Assembly (NCBI RefSeq): GCF_041435115.1
Contig: NZ_CP108046.1
Span: 7,440,001-7,504,000 of the forward strand
Length of the DNA stretch: 64,000 nt
Origin: Streptomyces sp. NBC_00289
GTDB taxonomy: Bacteria; Actinomycetota; Actinomycetes; Streptomycetales; Streptomycetaceae
Direction of reading: 5' to 3'
Part shown: positions 1-8,849 of the stretch, piece by piece
Numbering within the stretch: position 1 is the first letter of the stretch
How the letters are laid out: each line of letters opens with the position of its first letter
Position numbers and translations under genes: made by a program
Notes under the pieces: generated by a model
What the model saw: the letters and a program-made list of their open reading frames with translations, nothing else
What the model was told of the DNA's origin: nothing
Database searches by the model: none

Positions 1-443
1 AGCCCGCCCCGCCGCAACCCGCGTCCGCCACCCTGCGCTGGTCCTCCGACAAGGGCTGGGTCGACCGCCCCGGTGTCGCCGAGCCCGCCGAGGTCGCCTC
101 GATGCCGACGCTGGCCCAGCTGACCACGGCCGAGCAGCGCTGGGCGGACCGCGAGGAGGACATCACCACCGTCGGCGGCGACCCGTTCGAGGTGGGGCAG
201 GTCTTCGCCCGGCGGTGGATGGAGCGGCTGGGGGACCAGGTCCACGTGCAGAAACTGTCCGGGATGTACCCGCGGGTCCCGCACCGGATCGACGGCGAGC
301 TGCTGCGGTACGCGGCCCGGTTCGGACTGCTCGCGCACAAGGACGACCAGATCGACGAGCACGACCGGTACGCGATCCGGGCCGGATTCTGGCGGGAGAT
401 CGACGTGCGGACGGCGGCGGAGCACGCACCTGTCGGCGAGTGA
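1..443 (+). CDS. C-terminal part of a hypothetical protein (5' end outside window)
   Basis: The frame is open from base 3 to the TGA at 441-443, so this is the last ~146 residues of a gene starting upstream. The visible part begins with a Pro/Ala linker, then a Trp/Asp/Glu-rich segment (SSDKGWVDRPG, ADREEDITTVGGDPFEVG) and a helical end. There is no signal peptide, membrane segment or catalytic motif. I do not recognise the family; NYN-domain proteins sometimes sit near here in Streptomyces, but that domain would lie upstream and cannot be confirmed. An internal ATG at 102 is probably not the start, because coding-like composition continues 5' of it. Confidence 0.6.
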   Translation, partial: PAPPQPASATLRWSSDKGWVDRPGVAEPAEVASMPTLAQLTTAEQRWADREEDITTVGGDPFEVGQVFARRWMERLGDQVHVQKLSGMYPRVPHRIDGELLRYAARFGLLAHKDDQIDEHDRYAIRAGFWREIDVRTAAEHAPVGE

Positions 444-521
444 GATCTGTGCCGCCGGATTCACCGTTATGGACCGACCCGGGAGCGGGCGGGCGTTCCG
501 GACCCCGTAGTCTCGGTTCTT

Positions 522-1538
522 GTGAGTACGCGCGCGGCACAGGCACTTCGGCACGGCGGCGATGTCGTGTGCGCGGTGCGCGGGCTGACCAAGACCTATC
601 CGGCGGTGCGCGGCCGGCGCGGCACTCCGGCGACACCCGAGGTACGGGCCACCGACGACGTACGGCTGGACATCCGCCGCGGTGAGATCTTCGGGCTGCT
701 CGGACCGAACGGCGCCGGCAAGTCCACCCTGGTACGGCAGCTGACCGGGCTGATGCGGCCCGACCGGGGCAGCGTCGAGATCCTCGGGCACGACATCGTG
801 CGCCATCCGGAGCGGGCCGCACGCATCCTCGCCTACCTGGGGCAGGAGTCGACCGCCCTCGACGAGCTGACCGTGTCCCTGGCCGCCGAGACGACCGGAC
901 GGCTGCGCGGCCTGGACGTGCGCGCGGCACGGGCCGAGCGGGACGCCGTCCTGGACGAGCTGGGGCTCACGCCGATCGCCGGGCGTCCGCTGAACAAGCT
1001 GTCCGGCGGGCAGCGGCGGCTCGCGTGTCTCGCCGCGGCGCTCGTGGGGGAGCGGCCGCTGCTGGTCCTCGACGAGCCGACCACCGCCATGGACCCGGTG
1101 GCCCGGCGGGCCGTGTGGTCCGCCGTCGACCGCCGCCGGGCCGAGCACGGGACGACCGTCCTGCTGGTCACGCACAACGTCATCGAGGCCGAGACGGTCC
1201 TGGACCGGGTCGCCGTCCTCGACCAGGGACGGGTGATCGCCTGCGACACCCCCTCCGGGCTCAAGGAGCAGGTCGCCGGGGAGGTGCGGGTCGACCTCGT
1301 GTGGCGCGAGACGGCCCCGCTGCACGTCCCCGAGGTCGCCGCGTTGCACGAGCGGGCCGTCGAGTCCGGGCGCCGCTGGACGCTGCGGCTGGCCCCGGAG
1401 GAGGCGCGCGCGGTCGTCGCCACCGTCACCGGCGGGGCCGCCTTCGCCGCGCTGGACGACTTCACGCTGGCCACGCCGAGCCTGGAGGACGTGTACCTGG
1501 CGCTCGGCGGGAACCCGAAAGGGCTGGTGAAGGCATGA
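522..1538 (+). CDS. ABC transporter ATP-binding protein (DrrA-like exporter type)
   Basis: Cytoplasmic ATPase of an ABC exporter, 338 aa. Visible motifs are Walker A GPNGAGKS (~residue 67), signature LSGGQ (~160), Walker B LLVLDEP followed by the D-loop, and the switch His in LLVTHN. After residue ~230 there is the C-terminal extension typical of DrrA/CcmA-type subunits of drug or ABC-2 exporters. The GTG at 522 starts the protein just after a short spacer. The permease follows at 1603, so the two form one exporter. The substrate cannot be read from the sequence. Confidence 0.9.
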   Translation: MSTRAAQALRHGGDVVCAVRGLTKTYPAVRGRRGTPATPEVRATDDVRLDIRRGEIFGLLGPNGAGKSTLVRQLTGLMRPDRGSVEILGHDIVRHPERAARILAYLGQESTALDELTVSLAAETTGRLRGLDVRAARAERDAVLDELGLTPIAGRPLNKLSGGQRRLACLAAALVGERPLLVLDEPTTAMDPVARRAVWSAVDRRRAEHGTTVLLVTHNVIEAETVLDRVAVLDQGRVIACDTPSGLKEQVAGEVRVDLVWRETAPLHVPEVAALHERAVESGRRWTLRLAPEEARAVVATVTGGAAFAALDDFTLATPSLEDVYLALGGNPKGLVKA

Positions 1539-1606
1539 GCACGCGGGCCGTCGGATCCGTAAGGGACAAGGCGACTGCCAACGCGAGGAGGAGCAGCGCG
1601 ACGTGA
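1535..1606 (+). other. 23-codon ORF bridging ATPase and permease genes
   Basis: An ATG at 1535 overlaps the ATPase stop (ATGA). Its frame runs 23 codons to a TGA at 1604-1606, which overlaps the permease GTG start (GTGA). It could be a coupling peptide that carries ribosomes across the gap. It could also be chance, because the permease has its own strong AGGAGGAG ribosome site at ~1585-1592. Confidence 0.25.
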
Positions 1607-2427
1607 GTGTCGTACCCGCTGAGGTTCTGCCGGGCAGTGCCCTGGCCGTGGAGGAGAGCGCCGGGCGCGCCGCGGCCGAGCTCGGGCCGCGCGCGCGGCT
1701 GTGGCCGTCGCTCGCGGCCGTGTACCGGGCGCAGCTGTCCCGCGCGCGCGTGGCGCGGATCCCGCTGCTGTTCGTGGCGACCTTCCAGTCAGTCGGGATC
1801 ATGGTCCTGATGCGGGGGGTCGTGGACGGTGGCGGCGAGGCCGAGTCGGTAGTGGCCGGGGCGTCGGTCCTCGTCGTGGCCTTCGTCGCGCTGAACCTCC
1901 TCGCGCAGTACTTCGGCCAGCTGCGGGCCAACGGCGGACTCGACCACTACGCGACGCTGCCGGTGCCGCCGGCCGCCGTGGTACTCGGTGCGGCGGGCGC
2001 GTACGCGTCGTTCACCGTGCCGGGGACCGTGGTGACGGCGGTGTTCGGGTGCGTGCTGTTCGGGCTCCCGCTGGCGCACCTGTGGGTGCTGCTGGCGGTG
2101 ATCCCGCTGGCGGGCGCCGCGCTGTCCGGTCTGGGCGCCGCGCTCGGGCTGCTCGCCCCGCGTCCGGAACTGGCCACGCTGCTCGGGCAGCTGGGCATGT
2201 CCGCGGCCCTGCTGCTGGGGGTGCTGCCGTCCGACCGGATGCCGGAGGCCGTGCGGCTGGCCCGGGACCTGCTGCCCTCCACCTACGGCGTGGAGGCCTT
2301 CGCGCGGACCTTCGGACCGCATCCGGACTGGGCGTTCGTCCTGGGCGACCTCGCCGTGTGCGCGGGCGTCGGCGTCGTCTCGCTGGCCGTCGCCACCTGG
2401 GCCTACCGCCGTGCGGCCGTCCGGTGA
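1603..2427 (+). CDS. ABC-2 type transporter permease
   Basis: Integral membrane partner of the upstream ATPase, 274 aa. A cytoplasmic N-terminus of ~45 residues is followed by about six hydrophobic segments (for example around residues 50-70, 85-105, 120-145, 155-185 and 240-265), the layout of ABC-2 permeases. The GTG at 1603 is chosen because AGGAGGAG lies about 9 bases upstream; an alternative GTG/ATG further in would lose the N-terminal tail. Probably exports a drug or lipid-like molecule, by family analogy only. Confidence 0.85.
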   Translation: MSVVPAEVLPGSALAVEESAGRAAAELGPRARLWPSLAAVYRAQLSRARVARIPLLFVATFQSVGIMVLMRGVVDGGGEAESVVAGASVLVVAFVALNLLAQYFGQLRANGGLDHYATLPVPPAAVVLGAAGAYASFTVPGTVVTAVFGCVLFGLPLAHLWVLLAVIPLAGAALSGLGAALGLLAPRPELATLLGQLGMSAALLLGVLPSDRMPEAVRLARDLLPSTYGVEAFARTFGPHPDWAFVLGDLAVCAGVGVVSLAVATWAYRRAAVR

Positions 2428-2461
2428 CGCGCCGCACAGGCGCGCCTGGCACGATGTCGGG

Positions 2462-3160
2462 GTGACCGCACCGTTGACTCCGCCTCCGCCGCCGCACGAA
2501 CACTCCCCGCACCAGGCGTGGCAGCCGCCGGGCGCCGGGCACACGGCATCCGCGCCGCGGGACGCCTGGACCGGCGGGTACCACGACGACGGCCCCGGGA
2601 TGAAGACCGAACTGATCGAGGCCGCTCTGGTCACGCTGGCGGTGGCGGTCTCCGGGGCGCTGCTCGGGGTGCTGTGGTGGTGGCTGGCGCCGCACGTTCC
2701 GCTGGTCGGCGAGGTGGTGAACAAGAGCTGGACCGTCTACCTCAAGGACACCGAGGGGGAGCAGGCGATCGGCGTCGACGGAACGTTCATCCTGCTGGGG
2801 CTGGCGTTCGGTGCGGTGAGCGCGGTCGCCGCGTTCCTGGTCCGGCGGCGCGGTGGAGTGCCGCTGGTGGTGGCGCTCGCGGTCGGGGGGCTGCTGGGGT
2901 CGTGGCTGGCCTGGAAGCTCGGCGTGTGGCTGGGCCCCGAGCACGACGTCATCGCCCACGCGAGGTCGGTGGGCAAGGGCGTGACGTTCTCGGCGCCGCT
3001 GAAGCTGGGGGCCAAGGGCGCGCTGCTGGCGTGGCCGCTGGGAGCACTGCTGGTGCACCTCGGGCTGACGGCGTTCTTCGGACCGCGGGACCCGGAGCAG
3101 CACGGCCCCTACCAGCAGGGTCCGGTTCCGAAGGATCCCTACGGGGCCCCGCCGGCCTGA
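2462..3160 (+). CDS. DUF2567-like membrane protein
   Basis: 232 aa from the GTG at 2462. The N-terminal ~45 residues are Pro/His-rich and disordered. Four hydrophobic segments follow (about residues 52-75, 105-125, 132-150 and 180-200), with the pattern LWWWLAPHVPL then GVDGTFILLG between the first two. This pairing of a transmembrane helix with a short extracellular V/E-rich loop resembles actinobacterial DUF2567 proteins; the function is unknown. The frame is open upstream to 2411, but GTG 2462 is preferred because it clears the permease gene and starts with the common MTAP-type sequence. Confidence 0.75.
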   Translation: MTAPLTPPPPPHEHSPHQAWQPPGAGHTASAPRDAWTGGYHDDGPGMKTELIEAALVTLAVAVSGALLGVLWWWLAPHVPLVGEVVNKSWTVYLKDTEGEQAIGVDGTFILLGLAFGAVSAVAAFLVRRRGGVPLVVALAVGGLLGSWLAWKLGVWLGPEHDVIAHARSVGKGVTFSAPLKLGAKGALLAWPLGALLVHLGLTAFFGPRDPEQHGPYQQGPVPKDPYGAPPA

Positions 3161-3271
3161 CCACCGGCCAGGCGGGGTGACAGCGGCCTTTCTCGCCGCG
3201 CCACCCGCGTCCTCCGGTCCCCTTCGACATGCCTTTCCCGCTTCACCCCGGGCGCGGTCGCCATCGGGGGC

Positions 3272-3772
3272 TCACGCCCGTCCGATGGGCGCCAGGACCG
3301 CTTTGGTGAGCTCGGCCAGGTCGCCGGGGGCCAGTTCGACCTCGAGGCCGCGGCGGCCCGCCGAGACGCAGATGGTGGGGTGCGCGGACGCCGAGTCGTC
3401 GAGGACGGTGGGGAGCTTCTTGCGCTGGCCGAGCGGGGAGATGCCGCCGCGGACGTAGCCCGTGGTGCGTTCCGCTAGGGCCGGGTCGGCCATCGCGGCG
3501 CGCTTGCCGCCGACCGCCGCCGCCAGCGCCTTCAGGTCCAGCGAGCCCGCCACCGGGACCACGGCCACCGTCAGCGCCCCGTCGACGTCGGCGACCAGCG
3601 TCTTGAAGACGCGCTCCGGTGACACACCCATCGCCTCGGCCGCCTCCTCGCCGTACGACGGATGGGCGGGGTCGTGGTCGTAGGCGTGGACGGTGTACGT
3701 CACGGCGGCCGCCGTGAGCGCCACGGTGGCGGGCGTGCCGCCCGCCTGCTGCTTCTTCGCCTTCTTCGCCAT
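3272..3772 (-). CDS. ybaK: YbaK/EbsC-type Cys-tRNA(Pro) deacylase
   Basis: 166 aa. Members of this family hydrolyse Cys-tRNA(Pro) mischarged by prolyl-tRNA synthetase, or a related misacylated tRNA, in the cytoplasm. Visible hallmarks are an N-terminal basic tail, VFKTLVADVDG (the family lysine), VAVVPVAGSLDLKALA, and the GGISPLG loop followed by a conserved Asp. The gene converges on the membrane protein gene ending at 3160. A hairpin at 3796-3832 lies upstream and separates it from the next leftward gene. Exact tRNA specificity cannot be read. Confidence 0.88.
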   Translation of the reverse strand: MAKKAKKQQAGGTPATVALTAAAVTYTVHAYDHDPAHPSYGEEAAEAMGVSPERVFKTLVADVDGALTVAVVPVAGSLDLKALAAAVGGKRAAMADPALAERTTGYVRGGISPLGQRKKLPTVLDDSASAHPTICVSAGRRGLEVELAPGDLAELTKAVLAPIGRA

Positions 3773-3795
3773 CCGGCCTGTTCCCCAGAAGTGAG

Positions 3796-3832
3796 ACCGC
3801 GTCCGCCCGGACCGTGCCGGTCCGGACGCGGT
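3796..3832 (-). terminator. Hairpin between LON-domain gene and ybaK
   Basis: ACCGCGTCCG at 3796-3805 pairs with CGGACGCGGT at 3823-3832. An alternative inner stem pairs CCGGACC with GGTCCGG. It sits 3' of the LON-domain gene and 5' of ybaK, both leftward, so a terminator for the former is most likely. Confidence 0.55.
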
Positions 3833-3862
3833 GTCGGTTGCGACGTGCGGTCGGTGCGTGTG

Positions 3863-4603
3863 TCAGTTGAGACTGGTCGGGCCGCGCGTCAGCTCCGACG
3901 CGGGCAACGACGGCAGGTTACGGATGATCGCGGTCTCCGCGCGAAGGAGTTTCAGTTCGTCGCGCAGTCGGGAGGCGGTGTCGGGGGCCTGGAGGAGGCG
4001 TTGCTTGGTCGGGGTGTCCAGCATCATCGCGGCGGCCACCAGGTAGGACACGACGGAGGGGTCGTCCGGCAAATCGGCGCCCGTGGAGAGCGAGCGCTCC
4101 CGCGCCCCGGCCAGCCGCTTCTGGTACTGGCGGAAGGCGCGCAGCACCCCTTCCGCCAGGGCGCCGGCCTCGTCGCCGGGGTCCTCCGGCAGCTCCTCCA
4201 GCTCGGCCGTCAGGAAGGGGCCCGACGCGTCGACCGACACCAGCCGCACCCGGGTCGTGCCGGTCGCCAGTACCTCGAAGCTGCCGTCGGCCCGCTCGCG
4301 GATCGTGGCGGCGTCCGCGACGCAGCCGATCGCCGAGAACGCCTTGAGCGGGTCCGTGCCGAAGCCGGCCGCGGGCCCGCGCTCCGGCACCGCCGTCGGG
4401 TCGGGCAGGCCGGGCGCGCTCCGGGCCACCTCGTGGCCGTCGCGGATCGCCACGACGGCGAACCGGCGCGGTTCGTCCTCGGGGGTCTTGATCAGTTCGC
4501 GCATCATGGCGCGGTAGCGCTCCTCGAAGATGTTCAGAGGAAGCACGAGCCCCGGGAACAGAACCGAGTTCAGGGGGAAGAGCGGGAGCCGGACACTGGT
4601 CAC
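3863..4603 (-). CDS. LON peptidase substrate-binding (N-terminal) domain protein
   Basis: 246 aa from the GTG at 4603. It opens with LPLFPLNSVLFPG and LPLNIFEERYR, the signature of the Lon N-terminal domain, and continues with the domain's beta-rich part (IGCVADAATI, TTRVRLVSVD). No AAA+ ATPase or Ser-Lys protease domain follows, so this is a stand-alone domain of the kind often annotated YcaP/LonN in actinobacteria. Such proteins probably bind misfolded or specific proteins; the role is not established. The frame is open far upstream, but similarity to the family begins at this GTG. Confidence 0.85.
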   Translation of the reverse strand: MTSVRLPLFPLNSVLFPGLVLPLNIFEERYRAMMRELIKTPEDEPRRFAVVAIRDGHEVARSAPGLPDPTAVPERGPAAGFGTDPLKAFSAIGCVADAATIRERADGSFEVLATGTTRVRLVSVDASGPFLTAELEELPEDPGDEAGALAEGVLRAFRQYQKRLAGARERSLSTGADLPDDPSVVSYLVAAAMMLDTPTKQRLLQAPDTASRLRDELKLLRAETAIIRNLPSLPASELTRGPTSLN

Positions 4604-4614
4604 GGCGCCAAAGC

Positions 4615-5646
4615 CTAGTGGTCGCCGGAGTGGGCGCGTCCGCCGCGCCCACTCCGTGGATGGCCCGGCGGTTGCGCGAGGCGTGCCGTGTGGATGTCGT
4701 CGCGCACGGTGAGGAACTCGCTCAGCGGGTCGTCCGACAGCCGGTTCCAGGGGAAGGACGTGGCGTACGGCCCGATCAGGCGCAGCTGATCGAGGGCGTC
4801 CTCCCGGCGGTCGAGTCGTATGAGGACGTACAGCAGCTTGTTGCGGATCTCGGCCGGCCAGGGGTCGGCCGCCGGAAGCCGGAAGGAGAGCGAGATCGCC
4901 CGGTCGGCCGCCGCGTCCAGCCGCTCGCGCGGCACCCCGGGGACGACGCCGTCGGTCAGACAGCCGAACGCGGCCCGGGCCGGCAGCGCCTGGACGAGTG
5001 AGTCGGCCGAGGCGTCCTGCGCGGCCCGCTCGGCGAAGTCGAAGCACTCGCCGTGCGCGTCGTGCCAGCCGGCGGCCAGGTACCGCAGGGCCGCCACATG
5101 GCAGCCGTAGTGGTGCGGGGCGCGGCGGATCGCCGCCGCCCACAGCTCCTCGAAGTACTTGTGCCCCGCCTTCGTGCCGCGCGCGTGGTCCAGGGCGATC
5201 CGCCACGGCACCGGATCGCGGACCTCGCCGTGCCCGGCGGCTGTGATCAGCGGGCTCACCTCGCGCAGCAGCTCGGCCCGGGCCGGGGACAGCCACGCGC
5301 GGTCCACCGCGAGCTGGGCGGTGACCAGCAGGGTGTCCGGGTCGTTCGGAGCGGTCGCGCGCCAGTTCTCCAGCCACTCGCCGCGCGAGGCGGCGAAGGC
5401 CGCCAGCCGCCGTACGTAGCGGTCGCGGTGCTCCCACTCGGCGCCCTCGCGGGTGGCGGCGAGCAGGGCGGCCGCGGGTGTGTGGTCGCCGCGGGCGGCG
5501 GCCACCAGGGCGGGTCCGAGGCGGTCGTCCGGCGCGTCGAGCAGGACCTCGTCGTCGCCGGTCAGCCCGGTGGCGAGGTGCGGTGGGGGGCGGTACATCC
5601 GGGCCGTGCGGATGAAGGGGGGCAGCAGAGCCATGGTGTTGACCAT
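4615..5646 (-). CDS. Hypothetical alpha-helical (TPR-like) protein
   Basis: 343 aa from the ATG at 5646; an ATG at 5634 is an alternative. The protein has no signal peptide and reads as repeated amphipathic helix pairs (LLAATREGAEWEHRDRYVRR, LLVTAQLAVDRAWLSPARAE, ALRYLAAGWHDAHGECFDFA), suggesting a TPR or alpha-alpha superhelix scaffold. Its stop lies 12 bases from the LON-domain gene start, so the two are probably co-transcribed. I do not recognise a named family. Confidence 0.75.
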   Translation of the reverse strand: MVNTMALLPPFIRTARMYRPPPHLATGLTGDDEVLLDAPDDRLGPALVAAARGDHTPAAALLAATREGAEWEHRDRYVRRLAAFAASRGEWLENWRATAPNDPDTLLVTAQLAVDRAWLSPARAELLREVSPLITAAGHGEVRDPVPWRIALDHARGTKAGHKYFEELWAAAIRRAPHHYGCHVAALRYLAAGWHDAHGECFDFAERAAQDASADSLVQALPARAAFGCLTDGVVPGVPRERLDAAADRAISLSFRLPAADPWPAEIRNKLLYVLIRLDRREDALDQLRLIGPYATSFPWNRLSDDPLSEFLTVRDDIHTARLAQPPGHPRSGRGGRAHSGDH

Positions 5647-5786
5647 TGAAAGACCGCAGGTCAGGTACGCGCCAGCCGCTGAGGGCAAACCGCGAAAAGT
5701 TGTACGCGGTCCGGTCAAGGGACGGTAAAAGATGATGATTGTTCAACTAAAACTGGTCGACGGGTCGACCGGCGTCCCCGTCGCGG

Positions 5787-7364
5787 TCAGTTGCGTCGCA
5801 GCAGCCTCGTCGCCCCCGCGGCCACCGTCGTCGCCAGGATCCAGCCCAGCAGGACCAGCGCGGCGGCCAGCCACTGCCAGCCGCCGCGCAGCTGCCAGGA
5901 ACCCGCCTGGCCGAAGTCGATGACCGGCAGCAGCAGGTCCAGAGCGAACAGGGCCGGGTTCCACACCGGGTGCGCGCCGCCGCTCGCCGGAGGAGCGCCC
6001 GCGTGGGCGAAGGCGAGCGAGCCCGCCGCCCACAGCACCGCCATCCACACGGCGGCCCGGCCCGGCCGGTATCCGTAGGCGACCGTCCAGTCCTGCACGT
6101 ATCCCCAGAGCTTGGCGGCGAGCGGCAGGCTCTCGCGGCGGCGGCGCTGCTTGGCCAGGAGCACCTCGCGCGCGTCCTCGTCCTCGCCGCCGGTCCGCAG
6201 CACCGCCGCCAGCCGCTCGTACGGCTCCGGGTTGTACTCGGCGGTCGCCGCCGCCACCCACTCCACCCGCTCCGTCAACGGGAACGGGCCCTGCGGCACG
6301 AGGTTCTCGTAGCCGAAGCCGCCCATGTGCAGATTGCCGGGGCCCGGCCAGGCGCTCGCCCGGTCGACGAGGTTGACGACCCGCGCGCCCGACAGGACCA
6401 CCTTGCCGCGCCGCGGCCGCTCCCCGAGGAAGCGCAGCTCGGGCACCTGGACGCGGCGCAGCGACAGCTCCTGGTCGTCGGTGAAGATGAACCGGGCCCG
6501 CTCGAGGTCGAGCGCGTCCCCGAACCGCCCGTCGTCCAGTCGCACCCCGCCCCGGCACTCGAACCGCTGGATCCGCGTCCCGCGCGCGGGGGTCGCCCCG
6601 CTCAGCATCGAGGCGCCGACGCCCGCCGGGGTCAGATACAGCGTGCGCCCGACGGTCAGCTGCGGGGCGTTCAGGGCGAGCGGGCCGTACGGGTTGGACA
6701 GCCGGGCGCCGCGCAGGCTCAGCGAGACGCCGATCTTGGCGCTGCGCAGGCTCAGCTCGCCCTCCGACTCGAGGAGCTCGGCCTGCAGGTCCTGGCCCAC
6801 GGTGATGCCGTCCGCGGCGATCGAGCGGCCGCTGCGGTCGCGGTGGACGATCGCCTGGTTCATCAGCAGATCCGTACCGATGTGCGCGTCGGTGAGTCGT
6901 ACGCCGTTGTGGAAGCGGCAGCGCGGCAGGTGCAGGTCGCCCTCGGTGTGGACCCGGGCAGCCTCCAGGCGCGGGACCGAGCAGTCCACCAGCCGCGCGG
7001 TCGTGAAGTGGGCCTCGGGCACCAGCACCTCCCGCTCGAACCGGCAGCCGCGCATCTCGACGTACGGCACCACCGTGCCGCCCGCGAGGTCCAGGACACC
7101 GCTGATCTGCACGCCGGCCAGCTTCAGGGAGGACACCCGGCCGGCGAGCGCGGGCGGGCCGTCCAGGAGCAGCCAGCACACGATGCGGGCCCGCACGGTC
7201 CGCTCGACGCCCCAGGGATGCCCGCCGTGCGGATCGTCGACGACCGTGTCCCCGCTGCTCAGGTCGTACACGCTGCCGTTGCGGAAGGCCTGCCACATGC
7301 CGGCCTCGGCGGCGGTCAGTTCGTTCGGCAGGTCCCCGCCGCGGATGCCGGCCCCCTCGTTCAC
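5787..7364 (-). CDS. Beta-helix/pentapeptide-like protein with C-terminal membrane segments
   Basis: 525 aa from the GTG at 7364, preferred over an ATG at 7412 because GGGGGACGGGAG lies just upstream. Residues ~60-360 are short alternating segments ([10 protein letters not shown], LRDLxL-like, [30 protein letters not shown]) that read as a pentapeptide-like or right-handed beta-helix. A charged linker ([15 protein letters not shown]) leads to about three hydrophobic helices at the end ([28 protein letters not shown]). A cytoplasmic helix anchored at its C-terminus is the likely topology. The function is unknown. It is divergent from hisD. Confidence 0.8.
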   Translation of the reverse strand: MNEGAGIRGGDLPNELTAAEAGMWQAFRNGSVYDLSSGDTVVDDPHGGHPWGVERTVRARIVCWLLLDGPPALAGRVSSLKLAGVQISGVLDLAGGTVVPYVEMRGCRFEREVLVPEAHFTTARLVDCSVPRLEAARVHTEGDLHLPRCRFHNGVRLTDAHIGTDLLMNQAIVHRDRSGRSIAADGITVGQDLQAELLESEGELSLRSAKIGVSLSLRGARLSNPYGPLALNAPQLTVGRTLYLTPAGVGASMLSGATPARGTRIQRFECRGGVRLDDGRFGDALDLERARFIFTDDQELSLRRVQVPELRFLGERPRRGKVVLSGARVVNLVDRASAWPGPGNLHMGGFGYENLVPQGPFPLTERVEWVAAATAEYNPEPYERLAAVLRTGGEDEDAREVLLAKQRRRRESLPLAAKLWGYVQDWTVAYGYRPGRAAVWMAVLWAAGSLAFAHAGAPPASGGAHPVWNPALFALDLLLPVIDFGQAGSWQLRGGWQWLAAALVLLGWILATTVAAGATRLLRRN

Positions 7365-7465
7365 CGCTCTCCCGTCCCCCTCGTGCGCCCATCGCCTCGC
7401 ACAGGCGTTCATGCCCGCGGAGTGACGCCCGGAACACTAGAAGTGAAGAGGATCCTCCCGGTTCT

Positions 7466-7482
7466 GTATCAGCCATTGATAC
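7466..7482. promoter_or_regulatory. Palindrome in the hisD promoter region
   Basis: GTATCA and TGATAC are separated by 5 bases, 42 bases before the hisD start and in the divergent gap between hisD and the beta-helix gene. The position suits an operator or promoter element; the binding protein is unknown. Confidence 0.35.
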
Positions 7483-7523
7483 GCGCGAACGACGCCCGAT
7501 CCCGGTCTGAGAGAATTGACCAC

Positions 7524-8849
7524 GTGATCTCCCGAATCGATCTGCGCGGCGACGCCCTCCCCGAGGGCCCCGCCCTGCGCGACCTGCTGCCCCGAGCCGA
7601 CTTCGACGTCGCGGCCGCCCTGGAGAAGGTGCGCCCGATCTGCGAGGCCGTGCATCATCGGGGCGACGCGGCGCTGATCGACTTCGCCGAGAAGTTCGAC
7701 GGCGTACGCCTGGAGTCGGTACGGGTTCCGGCGCGGGCGATCGCGGACGCGCTGGAGGCACTCGACCCGGCCGTGCGCGCGGCCCTGGAGGAGTCCATCC
7801 GCCGCGCCCGTCTGGTCCACCGCGAGCAGCGCCGTACGGGCCACACCACGCAGGTCGTGCCCGGCGGTTCGGTGACCGAGAAGTGGGTGCCGGTCGAGCG
7901 GGTCGGGCTGTACGCCCCCGGCGGCCGGTCCGTCTACCCGTCGTCCGTGATCATGAACGTGGTGCCGGCGCAGGAGGCCGGCGTCGGGTCGATCGCGCTC
8001 GCCTCCCCGGCGCAGGCCGACTTCGGCGGTCTGCCGCACCCGACGATCCTCGCCGCGTGCGCGCTGCTCGGCGTCGACGAGGTGTACGCGGCCGGTGGCG
8101 CGACCGCCGTCGCGATGTTCGCGTACGGCACCGAGTCCTGCCCGCCCGCCAACATGGTCACCGGCCCCGGCAACATCTGGGTCGCCGCCGCCAAGCGCTA
8201 CTTCACCGGCAAGATCGGCATCGACGCCGAGGCCGGCCCGACCGAGATCGCGGTCCTCGCCGACGACAGCGCCGACCCGGTGCACGTCGCCGCCGACCTG
8301 ATCAGCCAGGCCGAGCACGACCCGCTGGCGGCCGCCGTGCTCGTCACCGACTCCCTCGCGCTCGCGGAAGCGGTCGAGAAGGAGCTGGAGCCGCAGGTCG
8401 CGGCCACCAAGCACATCGACGACCGGATCGTGCCCGCGCTGAAGGGCCGGCAGTCCGCCATCGTCCTGGTCGACGGCGTCGACGAGGGGCTCCGGGTGGT
8501 CGACGCGTACGGCGCCGAGCACCTGGAGATCCAGACGGCCGACGCGGCCGCCGTGGCGGACCGGGTGAAGAACGCCGGCGCGATCTTCATCGGCCCCTGG
8601 GCGCCGGTCTCGCTCGGCGACTACGCGGCCGGCTCCAACCACGTCCTGCCCACCGGCGGCTGTGCCTGCCACTCCTCCGGCCTGTCCGTCCAGTCCTTCC
8701 TGCGCGGCATCCACATCGTCGACTACACGCGGGACGCGCTGGCCGAGGTCGCGCACCACGTGGTGACGCTGGCGGAGGCGGAGGACCTGCCGGCCCACGG
8801 GGCGGCGATCAAGGCCAGGTTCGGGTGGAAGGTACCGGCGAGCAAGTGA
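7524..8849 (+). CDS. hisD: Histidinol dehydrogenase
   Basis: Zinc- and NAD-dependent enzyme that oxidises L-histidinol twice to L-histidine, the last step of the pathway. The GTG at 7524 gives 441 aa, the usual length. Family blocks are clear: [74 protein letters not shown] and the C-terminal [20 protein letters not shown]. It is the first gene of the his operon and overlaps hisC by 4 bases (GTGA). Confidence 0.97.
   Translation: MISRIDLRGDALPEGPALRDLLPRADFDVAAALEKVRPICEAVHHRGDAALIDFAEKFDGVRLESVRVPARAIADALEALDPAVRAALEESIRRARLVHREQRRTGHTTQVVPGGSVTEKWVPVERVGLYAPGGRSVYPSSVIMNVVPAQEAGVGSIALASPAQADFGGLPHPTILAACALLGVDEVYAAGGATAVAMFAYGTESCPPANMVTGPGNIWVAAAKRYFTGKIGIDAEAGPTEIAVLADDSADPVHVAADLISQAEHDPLAAAVLVTDSLALAEAVEKELEPQVAATKHIDDRIVPALKGRQSAIVLVDGVDEGLRVVDAYGAEHLEIQTADAAAVADRVKNAGAIFIGPWAPVSLGDYAAGSNHVLPTGGCACHSSGLSVQSFLRGIHIVDYTRDALAEVAHHVVTLAEAEDLPAHGAAIKARFGWKVPASK

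Noticed and set aside
5755..5770. GGTCGAC-GG-GTCGACC palindrome 16 bases past the end of the beta-helix gene
   Set aside because: A 2-base loop is too tight for a terminator, and SalI-like palindromes are frequent in this GC-rich genome.
5970..7523. Open frame running into hisD from far upstream
   Set aside because: The first ~518 codons are antisense to the beta-helix gene. HisD similarity begins at the GTG at 7524, giving the normal 441 aa.
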